Assembly: GCF_021991875.1 (NCBI RefSeq)
Contig: NZ_JAHLKR010000019.1
Coordinates: 248,001-312,000, forward strand
Reading direction: 5' to 3'
DNA from: Mycetohabitans sp. B8
Lineage (GTDB): Bacteria > Pseudomonadota > Gammaproteobacteria > Burkholderiales > Burkholderiaceae
Length of the DNA: 64,000 nucleotides
This document shows, piece after piece, positions 18,874-29,414 of the stretch. Each line of letters begins with the position of its first letter. Within the stretch, counting starts at the first letter, position 1. Position numbers and translations under genes: made by a program. Under the pieces are notes generated by a model, which saw only the letters and a list, made by a program, of their open reading frames with translations, did not search any database and was not told the DNA's origin.

Positions 18874-19746
18874 ATGCCCTTCATGTCCAGCGACGCCCCT
18901 CCGATCGTTCTCACCTTTGGCCTGTCAGACCCGACCGGCGCATCAGGCCTGCAGGCCGACCTGCTCACGCTGGCCAGCATTGGCTGCCATGGGGCGTCGG
19001 TGTTGACCGGCTATGCAGTGCGCGATTCGGCGGCCTCCGGCGACGTGACCGGCCTGGACCCCGAGGCGGTCGCGTCGCAGGCCCGGATGCTGCTCGAGGA
19101 CATGCCAATTGCCGCTTTCAAGGTCGGCGCGACGACGCGGGCCGAAATTGTCAGCGCGATTGCCGAAGTTGTCGCAGATTATGACGATCTGCCGCTGATC
19201 CTAGTTCCGGACTTCACGCTCGACGAGCAGCACGTGCTGGCCGGCGACGAGTTGCGCGAGTCGATCGCGGAACTGCTCGCGCCGCAGACGACGGTGCTGA
19301 TCGCAGACCCGACGACGCTCGTGCAATTGGCACAGCCGGATTCCGACGCCGATCCGATTACGCTCGACGGTGCTATCACTCATCTGCTCGGGCAGGGCTG
19401 CGAATACGTGCTATGCACCGACGCGCGGCCCTCGCAACTGCTTAACACGTTGTTCAGCGAAGAAGGTCAGGTTCGGCAGGATGCATGGGAGCGCGGCGGC
19501 GAGCGGCTGATCGGACTTGCCGATACACTGGGCGCCGCGCTCACGGCTCTGCTCGCCAATGGCCAGGACCCGGGCGAGGCGGTGCGTGAGGCGCAGGAGT
19601 ACGTGCACCAGGCGATCCGGCACGCTTATCGACCGGGCATGGGCGGATACATGCTGGACCGCTTCTTCTGGGCCCGCACCACGGACAAAGGACAAAGTCC
19701 GCCAGCTGCGGAGCCGAACACGCCAACCGGCGCATTGCGCCATTGA
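18874..19746 (+). CDS. thiD: ThiD-like phosphomethylpyrimidine kinase homologue, divergent
   Basis: A 290-residue ribokinase-fold protein of the ThiD family. The substrate loop reads LSDPTGASGLQADLLTLASIG (canonical SDSGGGAGIQADLKT), and KVGATT stands for KxGM. The ATP/anion-hole motif, normally HGTGCTLSAA, is GLADTLGAALTA here, so the Gly-Thr-Gly-Cys anion hole and catalytic Cys are not seen. The usual DPV is PDF. The ligand or activity may therefore differ from HMP-phosphate phosphorylation. It starts at ATG 18874 or 18883 and is divergent from rubA. A canonical ThiD elsewhere in the genome would support a changed role. Confidence 0.75.
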   Translation: MPFMSSDAPPIVLTFGLSDPTGASGLQADLLTLASIGCHGASVLTGYAVRDSAASGDVTGLDPEAVASQARMLLEDMPIAAFKVGATTRAEIVSAIAEVVADYDDLPLILVPDFTLDEQHVLAGDELRESIAELLAPQTTVLIADPTTLVQLAQPDSDADPITLDGAITHLLGQGCEYVLCTDARPSQLLNTLFSEEGQVRQDAWERGGERLIGLADTLGAALTALLANGQDPGEAVREAQEYVHQAIRHAYRPGMGGYMLDRFFWARTTDKGQSPPAAEPNTPTGALRH

Positions 19747-19834
19747 CCCGGCCCGCTACTGTTCACGCGGGACCCAACGCCGTGCTGTCCTGGCCGCCCT
19801 GACCAGCGATTAGCGGCAGCAGTCGGCACACTAT

Positions 19835-19878
19835 AAAAAAACCCGCATCGCTACAACCAGTAGCGATGCGGGTTTTTT
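19835..19878. terminator. Bidirectional intrinsic terminator
   Basis: A 14-base perfect stem (ACCCGCATCGCTAC paired with GTAGCGATGCGGGT) with a 5-base loop is flanked by an A-run on the left and a T-run on the right. It can end transcription from the thiD-like gene on the plus strand and from groEL on the minus strand. Confidence 0.95.
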
Positions 19879-19941
19879 AGGGATCGGGCGAACGGCGCCC
19901 CCGACGGGGCGCCGCCCGGACTCCATCCGGCGCGAGCCGAA

Positions 19942-21585
<1,644 letters not shown>

Positions 21586-21624
21586 CTAACTCCTTGAAAT
21601 CTTTGGAAAGCCGAACCGCGACCG

Positions 21625-21915
21625 TTACTTCTGGACGACCGCCATGATGTCTTCTTCGCGCATGACGAGCAACTCTTGCCCATCGACCTTGACCGTCTGA
21701 CCGGCATACTTACCGAACAACACACGGTCGCCCACCTTGACGTCGAGCGCGATCTGCGCGCCCTTGTCGTCACGCTTGCCCGGGCCAATGGCCAGGACTT
21801 CGCCCTGATCGGGCTTTTCAGCCGCTGCATCCGGGATCACGATGCCCGACGCAGTCTTGGTTTCCTGGTCCAGACGCTTGACGATGACGCGATCGTGCAA
21901 AGGACGAAGGTTCAT
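21625..21915 (-). CDS. groS: Co-chaperonin GroES
   Basis: A 96-residue lid of the GroEL folding chamber. It starts [16 protein letters not shown], has the mobile-loop sequence [13 protein letters not shown], and ends [13 protein letters not shown] 21915 is preferred over an upstream Met two residues earlier because an AAAGGAG ribosome-binding site lies at the proper distance. First gene of the groESL operon. Confidence 0.98.
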   Translation of the reverse strand: MNLRPLHDRVIVKRLDQETKTASGIVIPDAAAEKPDQGEVLAIGPGKRDDKGAQIALDVKVGDRVLFGKYAGQTVKVDGQELLVMREEDIMAVVQK

Positions 21916-21999
21916 ACACACTCCTTTTGTATTTCAGGCTGAAGAACGCTTGTTTAACGTTGGCGCCCGGCAAGCCAGGCACCCTGGCGGCACGGGTTG

Positions 22000-22026
22000 T
22001 TAGCACTCACGTGCAGCGAGTGCTAA
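22000..22026. promoter_or_regulatory. CIRCE operator (HrcA binding site)
   Basis: The sequence TTAGCACTC-N9-GAGTGCTAA matches the CIRCE consensus at every arm position. It lies 85 bases upstream of groES. It begins at the last base of the -10 box of the groESL promoter, so HrcA binding would block the transcription start. This is the textbook heat-shock control of groESL in beta-proteobacteria. Confidence 0.97.
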
Positions 22027-22054
22027 TTATATGGACGGGTGAAGACTATTTCAA
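22026..22054 (-). promoter_or_regulatory. groESL promoter
   Basis: On the minus strand TTGAAA (-35, 22054-22049) and TATAAT (-10, 22031-22026) are 17 bases apart, an almost perfect sigma-70 promoter. The -35 is part of CTTGAAA and the -10 region reads CCATATAAT, so an overlapping heat-shock sigma-32 promoter is also possible. CIRCE follows at once. Confidence 0.9.
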
Positions 22055-22088
22055 GAACCCTAATTTTCCCTGGAGCACAGCATCGCGC

Positions 22089-24218
22089 TTACAGATGCCA
22101 CTTGACCGTGGCCGTCAGCGTACGGGGTTCGCCAGGCAGGTTGAACATATCAGCATTGCCATGCGCCGAGATGAAATAGCGGCGATCGAACAAATTGTCT
22201 AGCGTCAGCGTCACATCCATTTTCTTACTGCGATAGCCAGCGCCCAAATTGAATACAGTAAACGACGGCAGCGCGACCTGATTGCTCGCCGATGCGTAGC
22301 GCGCCGATTGGAACTGTGCGCCGGCGGCCGCGTAAAAGCCGTAGGGCAGCTCGCGCTTGAGCCACAGGCTCGCGCTATGGCGCGGCATCAGTCCCGGCGT
22401 GTTGCGGGCCAGCGCCAACCCAGCCGCCGTCGACTGCGGCGAGCCGTCAACCGTGCCGTTCAAATACGCATAACCGGCGTAGACGGACCACTTCGGTGCG
22501 ATTTCGCCGGAAAAGCCCAGCTCCAAGCCCCGTACGTGCTGAGTGCCGATCGGCAGCGCATATCCAGGGTTGGCCGGATCGCCGATTTGCTGGTTCGTCT
22601 GCCGCATGTCGAACAGCGCAACGGTAGCCGTCGCCTTGCCACCGAGGTCGAACTTCGAACCGACTTCGTATGCGGTGGTCTTTTGCGGCGCCAGCGCTGC
22701 ACCATTGGCAAACGTACCCGAACTGATCAACGTATCCGCAAGCGGCGAGAAAGACTGGCTGAACGAGCCATACAGCGTCAGCCACTCGAGCGGCTCGTAG
22801 ATCAGTCCGACGCGCGGACTCCACGCGCGGTCGGTACGCGCAAGATTCACGTTGGACGACGTGTAGTCGTGGCGAATCTGATCCAAATAGTCAAAGCGCA
22901 GGCCGGCGAGCAGCTTCCACTGCGGTGTCAATGTCATGAGATCCTGTGCATACACGCCGGCCAGGCCAACGACCGTCGCAGCATTCGTGCGTGCCGGCCT
23001 CCCGGCCGGCACGCCGGGTAAATCGATCAGCTGTGGATGGAGCAGATTGTACGTTGCCACTTTCGATACGCCATAGATCGTGTCGAATTTCTGCTGCTGC
23101 GACAGTTCGATCCCATACAACAGTTCGTGGCGCAGGCCAAGCAGCGTCGTTTGCTGCGTCAGCTCCAATACACCATCAACGCCATGCTCGCTCCGCTGAC
23201 GCGTCGTCTGGTCGAGCGTGACGCTTGGACGCACAGCCGCCTGGATCGGCTGGAACGTGACATAGTTCTTCCGCTCCAGTGAGAAATCATAGGCACGCAG
23301 CGCGCCGTGGAAGGCTAACGAATTACTGAAACGGTGATCAAGCGACACCGTTGTGCTTTTTGCCAAGACGTCATTGTATGAGCTGTTCGCCGCATCGGCA
23401 GAGCCGTAGTAAGTGTTGATCGGCACTTCGACCGGCCGCCCCATATAGGCAGGCAAACCCTGATCGGACGTTCGGCGATCGTGTAGGTAGTCGAACTCGA
23501 CATTCACTACCGTATCCGGACTCAGCTTGAATTGCGCCGAAGGCGCGACTGTTTGGCGGTTCAACGCGAATTGATCGCGAAAACTACGTGAATTCTCAGC
23601 AGCGCCGGTGATCCGGAAGCGGGCCGCATCGTTCGCGTTCCAGCCCATGTCGATTTCACCGCGACGCTCGCCACGCGTACCCAGCATCACGCCGATATCC
23701 TGCACTGGCTCGGCCTGTGGCCGCTTCAGCACACGATTGACGATGCCCCCTGCCGAGCCACGCCCGTACAGTACCGCTGCCGGTCCTTTTAAAACCTCGA
23801 TCCGCTGTACATTGGATAAGTCGCGATAGTACATCGCGTCGTCGCGTAGGCCGTCGACATACTGGTCCGTGAGGCTGTTAAAGCCACGGATCGTGATTTG
23901 GTCGCGCTGGCCATCGCCAACAGAAAAACCGACTCCCGGCACGTTGCGCAACGTGTCTTGCATCGATACCGCATTCTGGTCATCGATCATCGCACGTGGC
24001 ACGACGTTGACGGTCTGCGGCACCTCCATCAGAAGCATGTCCGTCTTAGTCCCGGTACGCGAACGGCTTGCATCGTATGATCCGTGCTCGGCTGGCGCGC
24101 TAACCGCAATCGTGGGCAGCACGGGCTGCGCAACCCCGTTCTGTGCAAAACTCGGCTTGACGCTGACGAATAAAGTGGTGATCAGCAGAGAGCGATAAGT
24201 CTTTTTGTTACGCGTCAT
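22089..24218 (-). CDS. TonB-dependent siderophore receptor
   Basis: Outer-membrane receptor of about 709 residues. A Sec signal peptide ends at FAQ. A TonB-box-like TIAVSA follows, then the plug domain (DMLLMEVPQTVNVVPRAMID, LRNVPGVGF, RGFNSL, GRGSAGGIVN), then a 22-strand barrel ending in TVKWHL. It belongs to the FhuA/FpvA-type siderophore receptors. ATG 24218 gives the signal peptide directly, and longer frames have no similarity. A Fur box about 95 bases upstream points to iron repression. No siderophore synthesis, TonB or ABC uptake gene is nearby, so the ligand cannot be inferred. Confidence 0.92.
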   Translation of the reverse strand: MTRNKKTYRSLLITTLFVSVKPSFAQNGVAQPVLPTIAVSAPAEHGSYDASRSRTGTKTDMLLMEVPQTVNVVPRAMIDDQNAVSMQDTLRNVPGVGFSVGDGQRDQITIRGFNSLTDQYVDGLRDDAMYYRDLSNVQRIEVLKGPAAVLYGRGSAGGIVNRVLKRPQAEPVQDIGVMLGTRGERRGEIDMGWNANDAARFRITGAAENSRSFRDQFALNRQTVAPSAQFKLSPDTVVNVEFDYLHDRRTSDQGLPAYMGRPVEVPINTYYGSADAANSSYNDVLAKSTTVSLDHRFSNSLAFHGALRAYDFSLERKNYVTFQPIQAAVRPSVTLDQTTRQRSEHGVDGVLELTQQTTLLGLRHELLYGIELSQQQKFDTIYGVSKVATYNLLHPQLIDLPGVPAGRPARTNAATVVGLAGVYAQDLMTLTPQWKLLAGLRFDYLDQIRHDYTSSNVNLARTDRAWSPRVGLIYEPLEWLTLYGSFSQSFSPLADTLISSGTFANGAALAPQKTTAYEVGSKFDLGGKATATVALFDMRQTNQQIGDPANPGYALPIGTQHVRGLELGFSGEIAPKWSVYAGYAYLNGTVDGSPQSTAAGLALARNTPGLMPRHSASLWLKRELPYGFYAAAGAQFQSARYASASNQVALPSFTVFNLGAGYRSKKMDVTLTLDNLFDRRYFISAHGNADMFNLPGEPRTLTATVKWHL

Positions 24219-24312
24219 GGAAAAGTATACGTACGAGTTGCGGCGAAAAGGCGCGCTAGAGCCCTCGTCCGGGCAGCGCGGGCACTTGGAACGGGGTACG
24301 AACACCCATAAT

Positions 24313-24331
24313 TATAATGATAATCATTTGC
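24313..24331. promoter_or_regulatory. Fur box
   Basis: TATAATGATAATCATTTGC matches the 19-base Fur consensus GATAATGATAATCATTATC at 16 positions, including the whole core. It lies about 95 bases upstream of the siderophore receptor start, consistent with iron-dependent repression. Confidence 0.85.
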
Positions 24332-24339
24332 ATTATTAA

Positions 24340-24868
24340 TCACAATAGCATGGCAGGCACGACGCGCCGTTACGCACTCACGACAACCCGTATCGTAATC
24401 ACACACGTCACCCACAGCACCGCAACGATGCACGTCGAGCCTTTTATGCGGCTCGTCGCGGTACGACCCTAGCCGATTAACGACCTTAGGCTGACATGCC
24501 ACTAGACACGTCGATGCGAGGCTAATCAGTACAATGCCACCGGCTGCCGTCGTACCTGAGAAGTATCAGCGGAAGGCACCCTCCAGAACACCGGATGCGC
24601 GATACGTGCGCGGATCGCACGACGCGGCACCGAGTGCGTACAAGGCCAGCGATAGAACGTCATCAATGCCTTCCGTCGAAACGAAACTATATATAACGGG
24701 CTGGCCACGACAGGGCGCAGCGCCTGCGCCCCGCTGCGGCACTTGCTAGAGCAGAGCGACCAGCATATTGAGCCATGCGCACAGCGGCGCGTCCAGGCCA
24801 GGCGTGTGCACTCATGCTGCGCAGATGTGGACGTGCCGCGAGATTGGCCGCCCCGAATCCATTACGCC
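24340..24868. other. Intergenic, no gene seen
   Basis: This is a gap between the iron-receptor promoter and a frameshifted secreted-protein gene. Open frames on both strands are short, disagree in frame and carry no recognisable motif. I see no RNA gene or terminator here. Confidence 0.4.
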
Positions 24869-25469
24869 ATGCAGATCCGATCCCGACTGTTTCGACGCAC
24901 GTGCATGATGATCGTGGCGAGTTTGCTCGCTCCCGGCCGGAGTCTTCTACGAGCGCTTCTTCAACCTGGTTGACCACTTCCTGAAGATCGATCCGCGATT
25001 GCACGGCCGGGCTGCCGCCAAGGCCGCCCAGAAGGAACCGGTTGCGCCGCTGCCCGAACCCGCCGCCACTCCAGCCGACGCCCCGCTCAAGATGAGCACG
25101 TCCGTGGTGCCGACTCCGTCGGCCATGCCATTGCGGGCCCGTTCGGCCAGCACAGGCGTCGACGCGGCTGCCGCGTCGGCTGAAGCAACACAAAAACTCG
25201 CGCCAGCATCAGGCTCTACCGCGGCGTCGGACGCCGTCGCAGTCCCGGCTTCCAACGAGGGTGCCCGTCCCGCTCAAGCGCCAACCTCTACATCCATGCC
25301 GGCGCCAGTATCGACCCGGGCCTCGGTGTCCCCCGTAATGTCTAACACGGCACCCGCGTCGGCGTCGGCTCCGGCACCCTCATCGCCCTTGGCGCCCTCC
25401 TCTCAAGCATCAGCATCCGCTCCGGCGCCAAGCTCCACGGTGGCAACGGCTGCCCCGCCATCCTTATAG
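24869..25469 (+). pseudogene. Secreted Ala/Pro/Ser-rich protein, frameshifted
   Basis: The ATG at 24869 opens MQIRSRLFRRTCMMIVASLL, a good Sec signal peptide, but this frame stops at about 24971. The next frame carries GVFYERFFNLVDHFLKIDPR and then a long low-complexity tail of Ala, Pro, Ser and Thr (many APASAP and PAPSS units) to a stop at 25469. One indel near 24920-24940 would join them. The joined product would be about 200 residues: signal peptide, short conserved-looking helix, then a flexible tail. Function unknown. It converges on glsA and could also be a sequencing error. Confidence 0.55.
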
Positions 25470-25572
25470 GTCATCGCAGTATCAGCGCCGCCCGAAACGT
25501 ACCGGCGATCCAACGCGATGCATTCCCGCTGCCGCAGCATGAGCGCCGCCCGCGCCAGGCCTGCGCGACGCG

Positions 25573-26487
25573 TCAAAATATCGACCGTCCGCTGAGCGTC
25601 GTCAGCCACTCGAGCGCTTGCATGCCGGCCAGTGAATTGCCGTTCGCGTCCAGTGCAGGGGACCACACGCAGATGCCGAGCTCCCCTGGCAATACTGCAA
25701 CAATGCCGCCACCAACGCCGCTCTTGGCGGGCAATCCGACGCGGTAGACGAAGTCCCCGGCAGCATCGTACGTACCGCAGGTGAGCATCAATGCGCTCAA
25801 TCGTTTCGCCGGGCTCGCGCCGAGCACGCGCTCGCCACTGTGCGGCACCACGCCACCGTTGGCCAGGAATAAAACCGCCCTGGCCAGGTCGACACAGTTC
25901 ATTTCGATAGCGCACTGCCGGCAATACGCGTCGATCACAGTGTCCACTGACATCTGCAGGTTACCAAAGCTCTTCATGAAATGCGCCATCGCGCGATTTC
26001 GGTCCGAATGCGCGAGTTCCGATTCCGCGACATGGGCGCTGTAGTCAATATCCGAGCGCCCGGCCAGACGACGCATGAATTGCACGAGCGCTGTTTCCGC
26101 CTGGACGAAACGTCGGCACAGCACGTCAGTGACAACCAAGGCGCCTGCATTGATGAAGGGGTTACGCGGCACCCCGTTCTCATGCTCGAGTTGCACCAGT
26201 GAATTGAACGCATTGCCCGAGGGTTCCCGGCCGACGCGTTGCCACAACGCATCACCTTGCAACTGGAAGGCCAGGGTGCACGCGAACAATTTCGAGATGC
26301 TCTGGATCGAGAATGGAAACCAAGCGTCGCCGACGCAGAAGACCTCGTCTCGCAACGTGACGATTGCCATGCCGAAATGCGACGGATCGACCTTGGCAAG
26401 CTCGGGAATATAGTCCGCGACGCGGCCTTTGCCGAGCCACGGCGTGACGTCGTGCTGGATTTTATGAAGGATCGCCTGATAGTCCAT
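25573..26487 (-). CDS. glsA: Glutaminase
   Basis: This enzyme hydrolyses glutamine to glutamate and ammonia. It is 304 residues, the usual size. It has the serine beta-lactamase-like fold; the catalytic Ser-x-x-Lys is in PFSIQSISKLF. Further landmarks are NPFINAGALV, RNRAMAHFMKSFGN, YCRQCAIEMNC, and PAKSGVGGGIVAV near the C-terminus. ATG 26487 (MDYQAILHKI) is the family start. The 47 extra residues in the open frame upstream are not conserved. It is divergent from the L,D-transpeptidase gene. Confidence 0.97.
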   Translation of the reverse strand: MDYQAILHKIQHDVTPWLGKGRVADYIPELAKVDPSHFGMAIVTLRDEVFCVGDAWFPFSIQSISKLFACTLAFQLQGDALWQRVGREPSGNAFNSLVQLEHENGVPRNPFINAGALVVTDVLCRRFVQAETALVQFMRRLAGRSDIDYSAHVAESELAHSDRNRAMAHFMKSFGNLQMSVDTVIDAYCRQCAIEMNCVDLARAVLFLANGGVVPHSGERVLGASPAKRLSALMLTCGTYDAAGDFVYRVGLPAKSGVGGGIVAVLPGELGICVWSPALDANGNSLAGMQALEWLTTLSGRSIF

Positions 26488-26774
26488 TGCGGCAGGCCGT
26501 CGGAGATCGCGGGACCGCGATTCTATCGGGGCCGCGCACTGCTGTCGAGCCACTGTCGAGTGCGCCATACGCAATGCACACGTAGACGTCATCGACGAGA
26601 CCTGTGCGGACTTGCCGGGGTGGTCCATCGCTGCCTATATCGGCATTCGGGCTGACGTCGGCCACGTCTGCGCCGCCGCTGCGTTCCGGCACCTTGGGAT
26701 TGGGCGCCGCCGCGTACCTAGCGGCACGCCGGCAGGTAACGCGAACTCCGACGGTGCGGCACGGTCTATCGGCG

Positions 26775-28109
26775 ATGCAAAAAACACACCATCCATCCCC
26801 TATTCACCATCGATCAACGCACAACGCACAGCTCCCGGCTTGCGGCCGCGCTCAGTTCGACTGCGCTTCAGTCAGATTGCCACACGGCCGTATGCTCGCG
26901 CTCGCATGGATTGCGCTGACGCTTTGGACACCGATGCCGGCGGTGAGCTCATCACAGCAGTCCGACGCAAGCGTCGGCGCAACGGCGGCCGAACCTGCGT
27001 CGTGGCCGAGATCGGCCGCGCCATCGACCGTCGAAACAGTCAAATCGATCATCGAAGTAGCGTCCATACCTGTCGCATCGCCCGCCCCCAGCTCATCGGC
27101 TGCCCCGAACTCATCGGCTGGCCCGGGCTCATCGGCTGCCTCCAACTCATCCGCCGCCTTAGGCTCACCCTCGGCCTCGGGTCAACCAACTGCCCCAAGG
27201 CAATCGTCTGCCATTGGCTCGTCCTCAATGCCGGCTCCAGTGCAAACGCCGGCTCCGTCACCCGCGCGGCCACCGGTCCAACCTACGGCCTCGGCCACCC
27301 ACGCGCCGCCGCCCGCTCCCCCCATCCTGCCACGCTATACCCCTGTGCCCTCCGCGCTCGATTATCGAAAACTGTATGCGCAGACTGTCGACCTCACCCT
27401 ATCGGTACCCGCCGCTGCCCAAGCGCACTATGGACAACTGCTGCAGAACGCGCTCAGCCAAGCCGGCTTGCCCGACGTGGCAAGCGAATTCGTCGCCGTC
27501 GTGGACTGCAATCCGTTCGTACAAGCATTTATGCTGATGTGGCGTCAAGCGTCGTCGGACCCTTGGCAGGTGATCGGTGCATCGCCTATTTCCACCGGCA
27601 TGCCGGGTCGCTATGACCATTTCATCACGCCACTCGGGGTGTTCCGGCATACTCCGGACAACATGGACTTTCGCGCCGAAGGCACGTTGAACGACAATGG
27701 CATTCGCGGCTATGGCGCGCGCGACCAGCGAATCTACGACCTCGGATGGACGCAGGCACAGCGTGGCTGGGGTCATCGTGCAACGAGCCAGATGCGGCTG
27801 CAAATGCACGCTACCGATCCCGAGCGGCTCGAATCGCTACTCGGCATGCGGCACTCGAAAGGCTGTATCCGAATCCCGGGCACGCTTAATACGTTTCTGG
27901 ATCACTACGGCATACTGGACGCTGACTATGAGACGCGCATTCGGGAAGGCCACCTCCTGTGGGTGCTTAAGCCGGATCGCGAGGCATCGCGCTGGGCCGG
28001 GCGCTATATCGTGATCGTCGATGGCGGTGCAACACAGCGTCCGACGTGGTCGCCAGCGCCGCGCGGCCCCAAGGTCAAGCATGGTGCGCGGATCGACACC
28101 GCTGACTGA
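26775..28109 (+). CDS. L,D-transpeptidase (YkuD domain) with long low-complexity linker
   Basis: About 444 residues. A hydrophobic signal segment (MLALAWIALTLWTPMPAVSS) is followed by some 130 residues of Ser/Ala/Pro repeats (PNSSAGPGSSAASNSSA), then the catalytic region. The YkuD signature usually ends SHGCIR; here it is HSKGCIRIP, with the nucleophile Cys kept and His replaced by Lys, while an upstream His (QMHATDP) remains. The family cross-links peptidoglycan or attaches proteins in the periplasm. ATG 26775 is used. ATG 26892, just before the hydrophobic stretch, is equally possible. The linker may span the periplasm. Confidence 0.78.
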   Translation: MQKTHHPSPIHHRSTHNAQLPACGRAQFDCASVRLPHGRMLALAWIALTLWTPMPAVSSSQQSDASVGATAAEPASWPRSAAPSTVETVKSIIEVASIPVASPAPSSSAAPNSSAGPGSSAASNSSAALGSPSASGQPTAPRQSSAIGSSSMPAPVQTPAPSPARPPVQPTASATHAPPPAPPILPRYTPVPSALDYRKLYAQTVDLTLSVPAAAQAHYGQLLQNALSQAGLPDVASEFVAVVDCNPFVQAFMLMWRQASSDPWQVIGASPISTGMPGRYDHFITPLGVFRHTPDNMDFRAEGTLNDNGIRGYGARDQRIYDLGWTQAQRGWGHRATSQMRLQMHATDPERLESLLGMRHSKGCIRIPGTLNTFLDHYGILDADYETRIREGHLLWVLKPDREASRWAGRYIVIVDGGATQRPTWSPAPRGPKVKHGARIDTAD

Positions 28110-28492
28110 TAGGACCCGCATCCAATAGCGGCCTGACGCACGCCGGCGGTGGCACGCTATCATCACTGCGATGCCGGCGCGGCGGCCTCCCAATGGCGAC
28201 AGCATGCCCCCGCGAAACCCTAACGAGCGCCCTCGAGAATACCGCCCGACCGCCCCGGCGAACGCAATCGCCTGCAAGCACTCCGCTTTCTCGCCCGCTA
28301 CGTGCATGTGTATCGTGGCACCAGCGGGTCGTCACCGTATCGCCGATACTCGTGATCCGCGCGTTGGCGGTGTGGGCGGCGATCCGCTTGGTGCAACCCG
28401 CGCCCCTGACACGAGCACGATGACTATGAGCCCCGCCGGCAGTACGTTCTGGACGCGTACGATCGTGCATCGACCGGTGGTACGGTACGCTC
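28110..28492. other. Intergenic, no supported gene
   Basis: I see overlapping open frames on both strands but none with coding character or recognisable motifs. The segment precedes a fragment of an MFS transporter and may include further decayed parts of that gene. Confidence 0.35.
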
Positions 28493-28699
28493 ATGCCAGC
28501 AGCCAACTGCGGGGCGGCGTTGTCCGCCTATTGCGTGTTCCTTGATTTGTCGCTGGGCATCACCGAACCTTCAGCTGGACTGATCGCCGGCAACTTCGAG
28601 TATGAATCAGTCTATTTGTTTGCCGCGGTCGCCGCCATGCCAAGTATTGTATGGCACGTACCCGCAAAATACATTGGAGCGCGTCGCCGGTCTAGCTGA
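28493..28699 (+). pseudogene. MFS transporter C-terminal fragment
   Basis: The frame reads [20 protein letters not shown], then [26 protein letters not shown]. This matches the last two helices of arabinose-efflux-type MFS permeases, where a G-x-A-x-A-Y-x-x-FLDL-LGI-G-x-AGLIAG-F-Y-S-x-FL pattern is usual. Nothing of the first ten helices is visible upstream, so it is a remnant. The C-terminus after the last helix is altered. Confidence 0.5.
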
Positions 28700-29414
28700 A
28701 CAGCTTCGAGGAACGCCGGCTCCATCGCGCCAGCAGAAAACAAGACTGAAACAATATAGCAAAAAACTTTCCAATTGACACGAATATCGAAATCAAAAAA
28801 CTAAAACGACCGAACATACCAATACAATATTCCCCAAAAATGCATGACCGCTGTATCTTTAGACTCCAGCAATCCTGCAGCACAAGGCCACCGATATAAG
28901 TCGAAACAAAGCGAGGCGTTATAGGCGCAAACTGTTTTCCGACCGTGGCCAATCGTCGGCTGCATCACGATAAAGTAGTCAAGCCGGGCGAGCCGGTGAA
29001 GATATTCATCTTAGGCGTCTGCCAATGGCGGTGTATGCAGACGGTTACTCATTGAATGCAACAACGGAACACAATTGCGCGTGCCTGTTGACGCTTTTGA
29101 AATAGCTTGCACAAAACGCCGAGGTTGCCTCCACCCCGTGTACGGGAACGCGGCTGCATGAAAGTGCCGCGATACTGGGGGGGATAACGTGATATCGGAG
29201 TGCATTACGCGCTGAGGGTACGTCCACGCGTTGATGCAATCCGCATACGAATTGTCGATTTTTGTCGCGCCCCGTTTGCTTGGGCTGCGCAATCCTCTAT
29301 AAACTGTGTGAGATCCCGAATGGATTTCCCCAACGGAACACCGAAGGCCGGGCAACTTTAATATGGGAAAAACAATCGGCTGTCAAACATAATTTTCTCG
29401 ACCACGAGCTCAGA
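28700..29414. other. A+T-rich then unremarkable intergenic stretch
   Basis: From about 28740 to 28870 the G+C content falls sharply (17 of 60 in one line, 23 of 60 in the next), unlike the rest of the window. A minus-strand frame here (28692-28952) would encode a hydrophobic peptide ending FFAILFQSCFLLARW, which I cannot assign. Between 28960 and 29414 I see no supported gene. The region before 29415 must hold the promoter of the lysR gene. Confidence 0.4.

Noticed and set aside
24215-24502. 95-residue minus-strand frame upstream of the siderophore receptor
   Set aside because: It crosses the Fur box and promoter and has no conserved features; the receptor start at 24218 explains the region.
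26612-27616. 334-residue plus-strand frame overlapping the L,D-transpeptidase
   Set aside because: It is another frame of the same DNA. The frame ending at 28109 contains the signal segment, linker and catalytic Cys motif.
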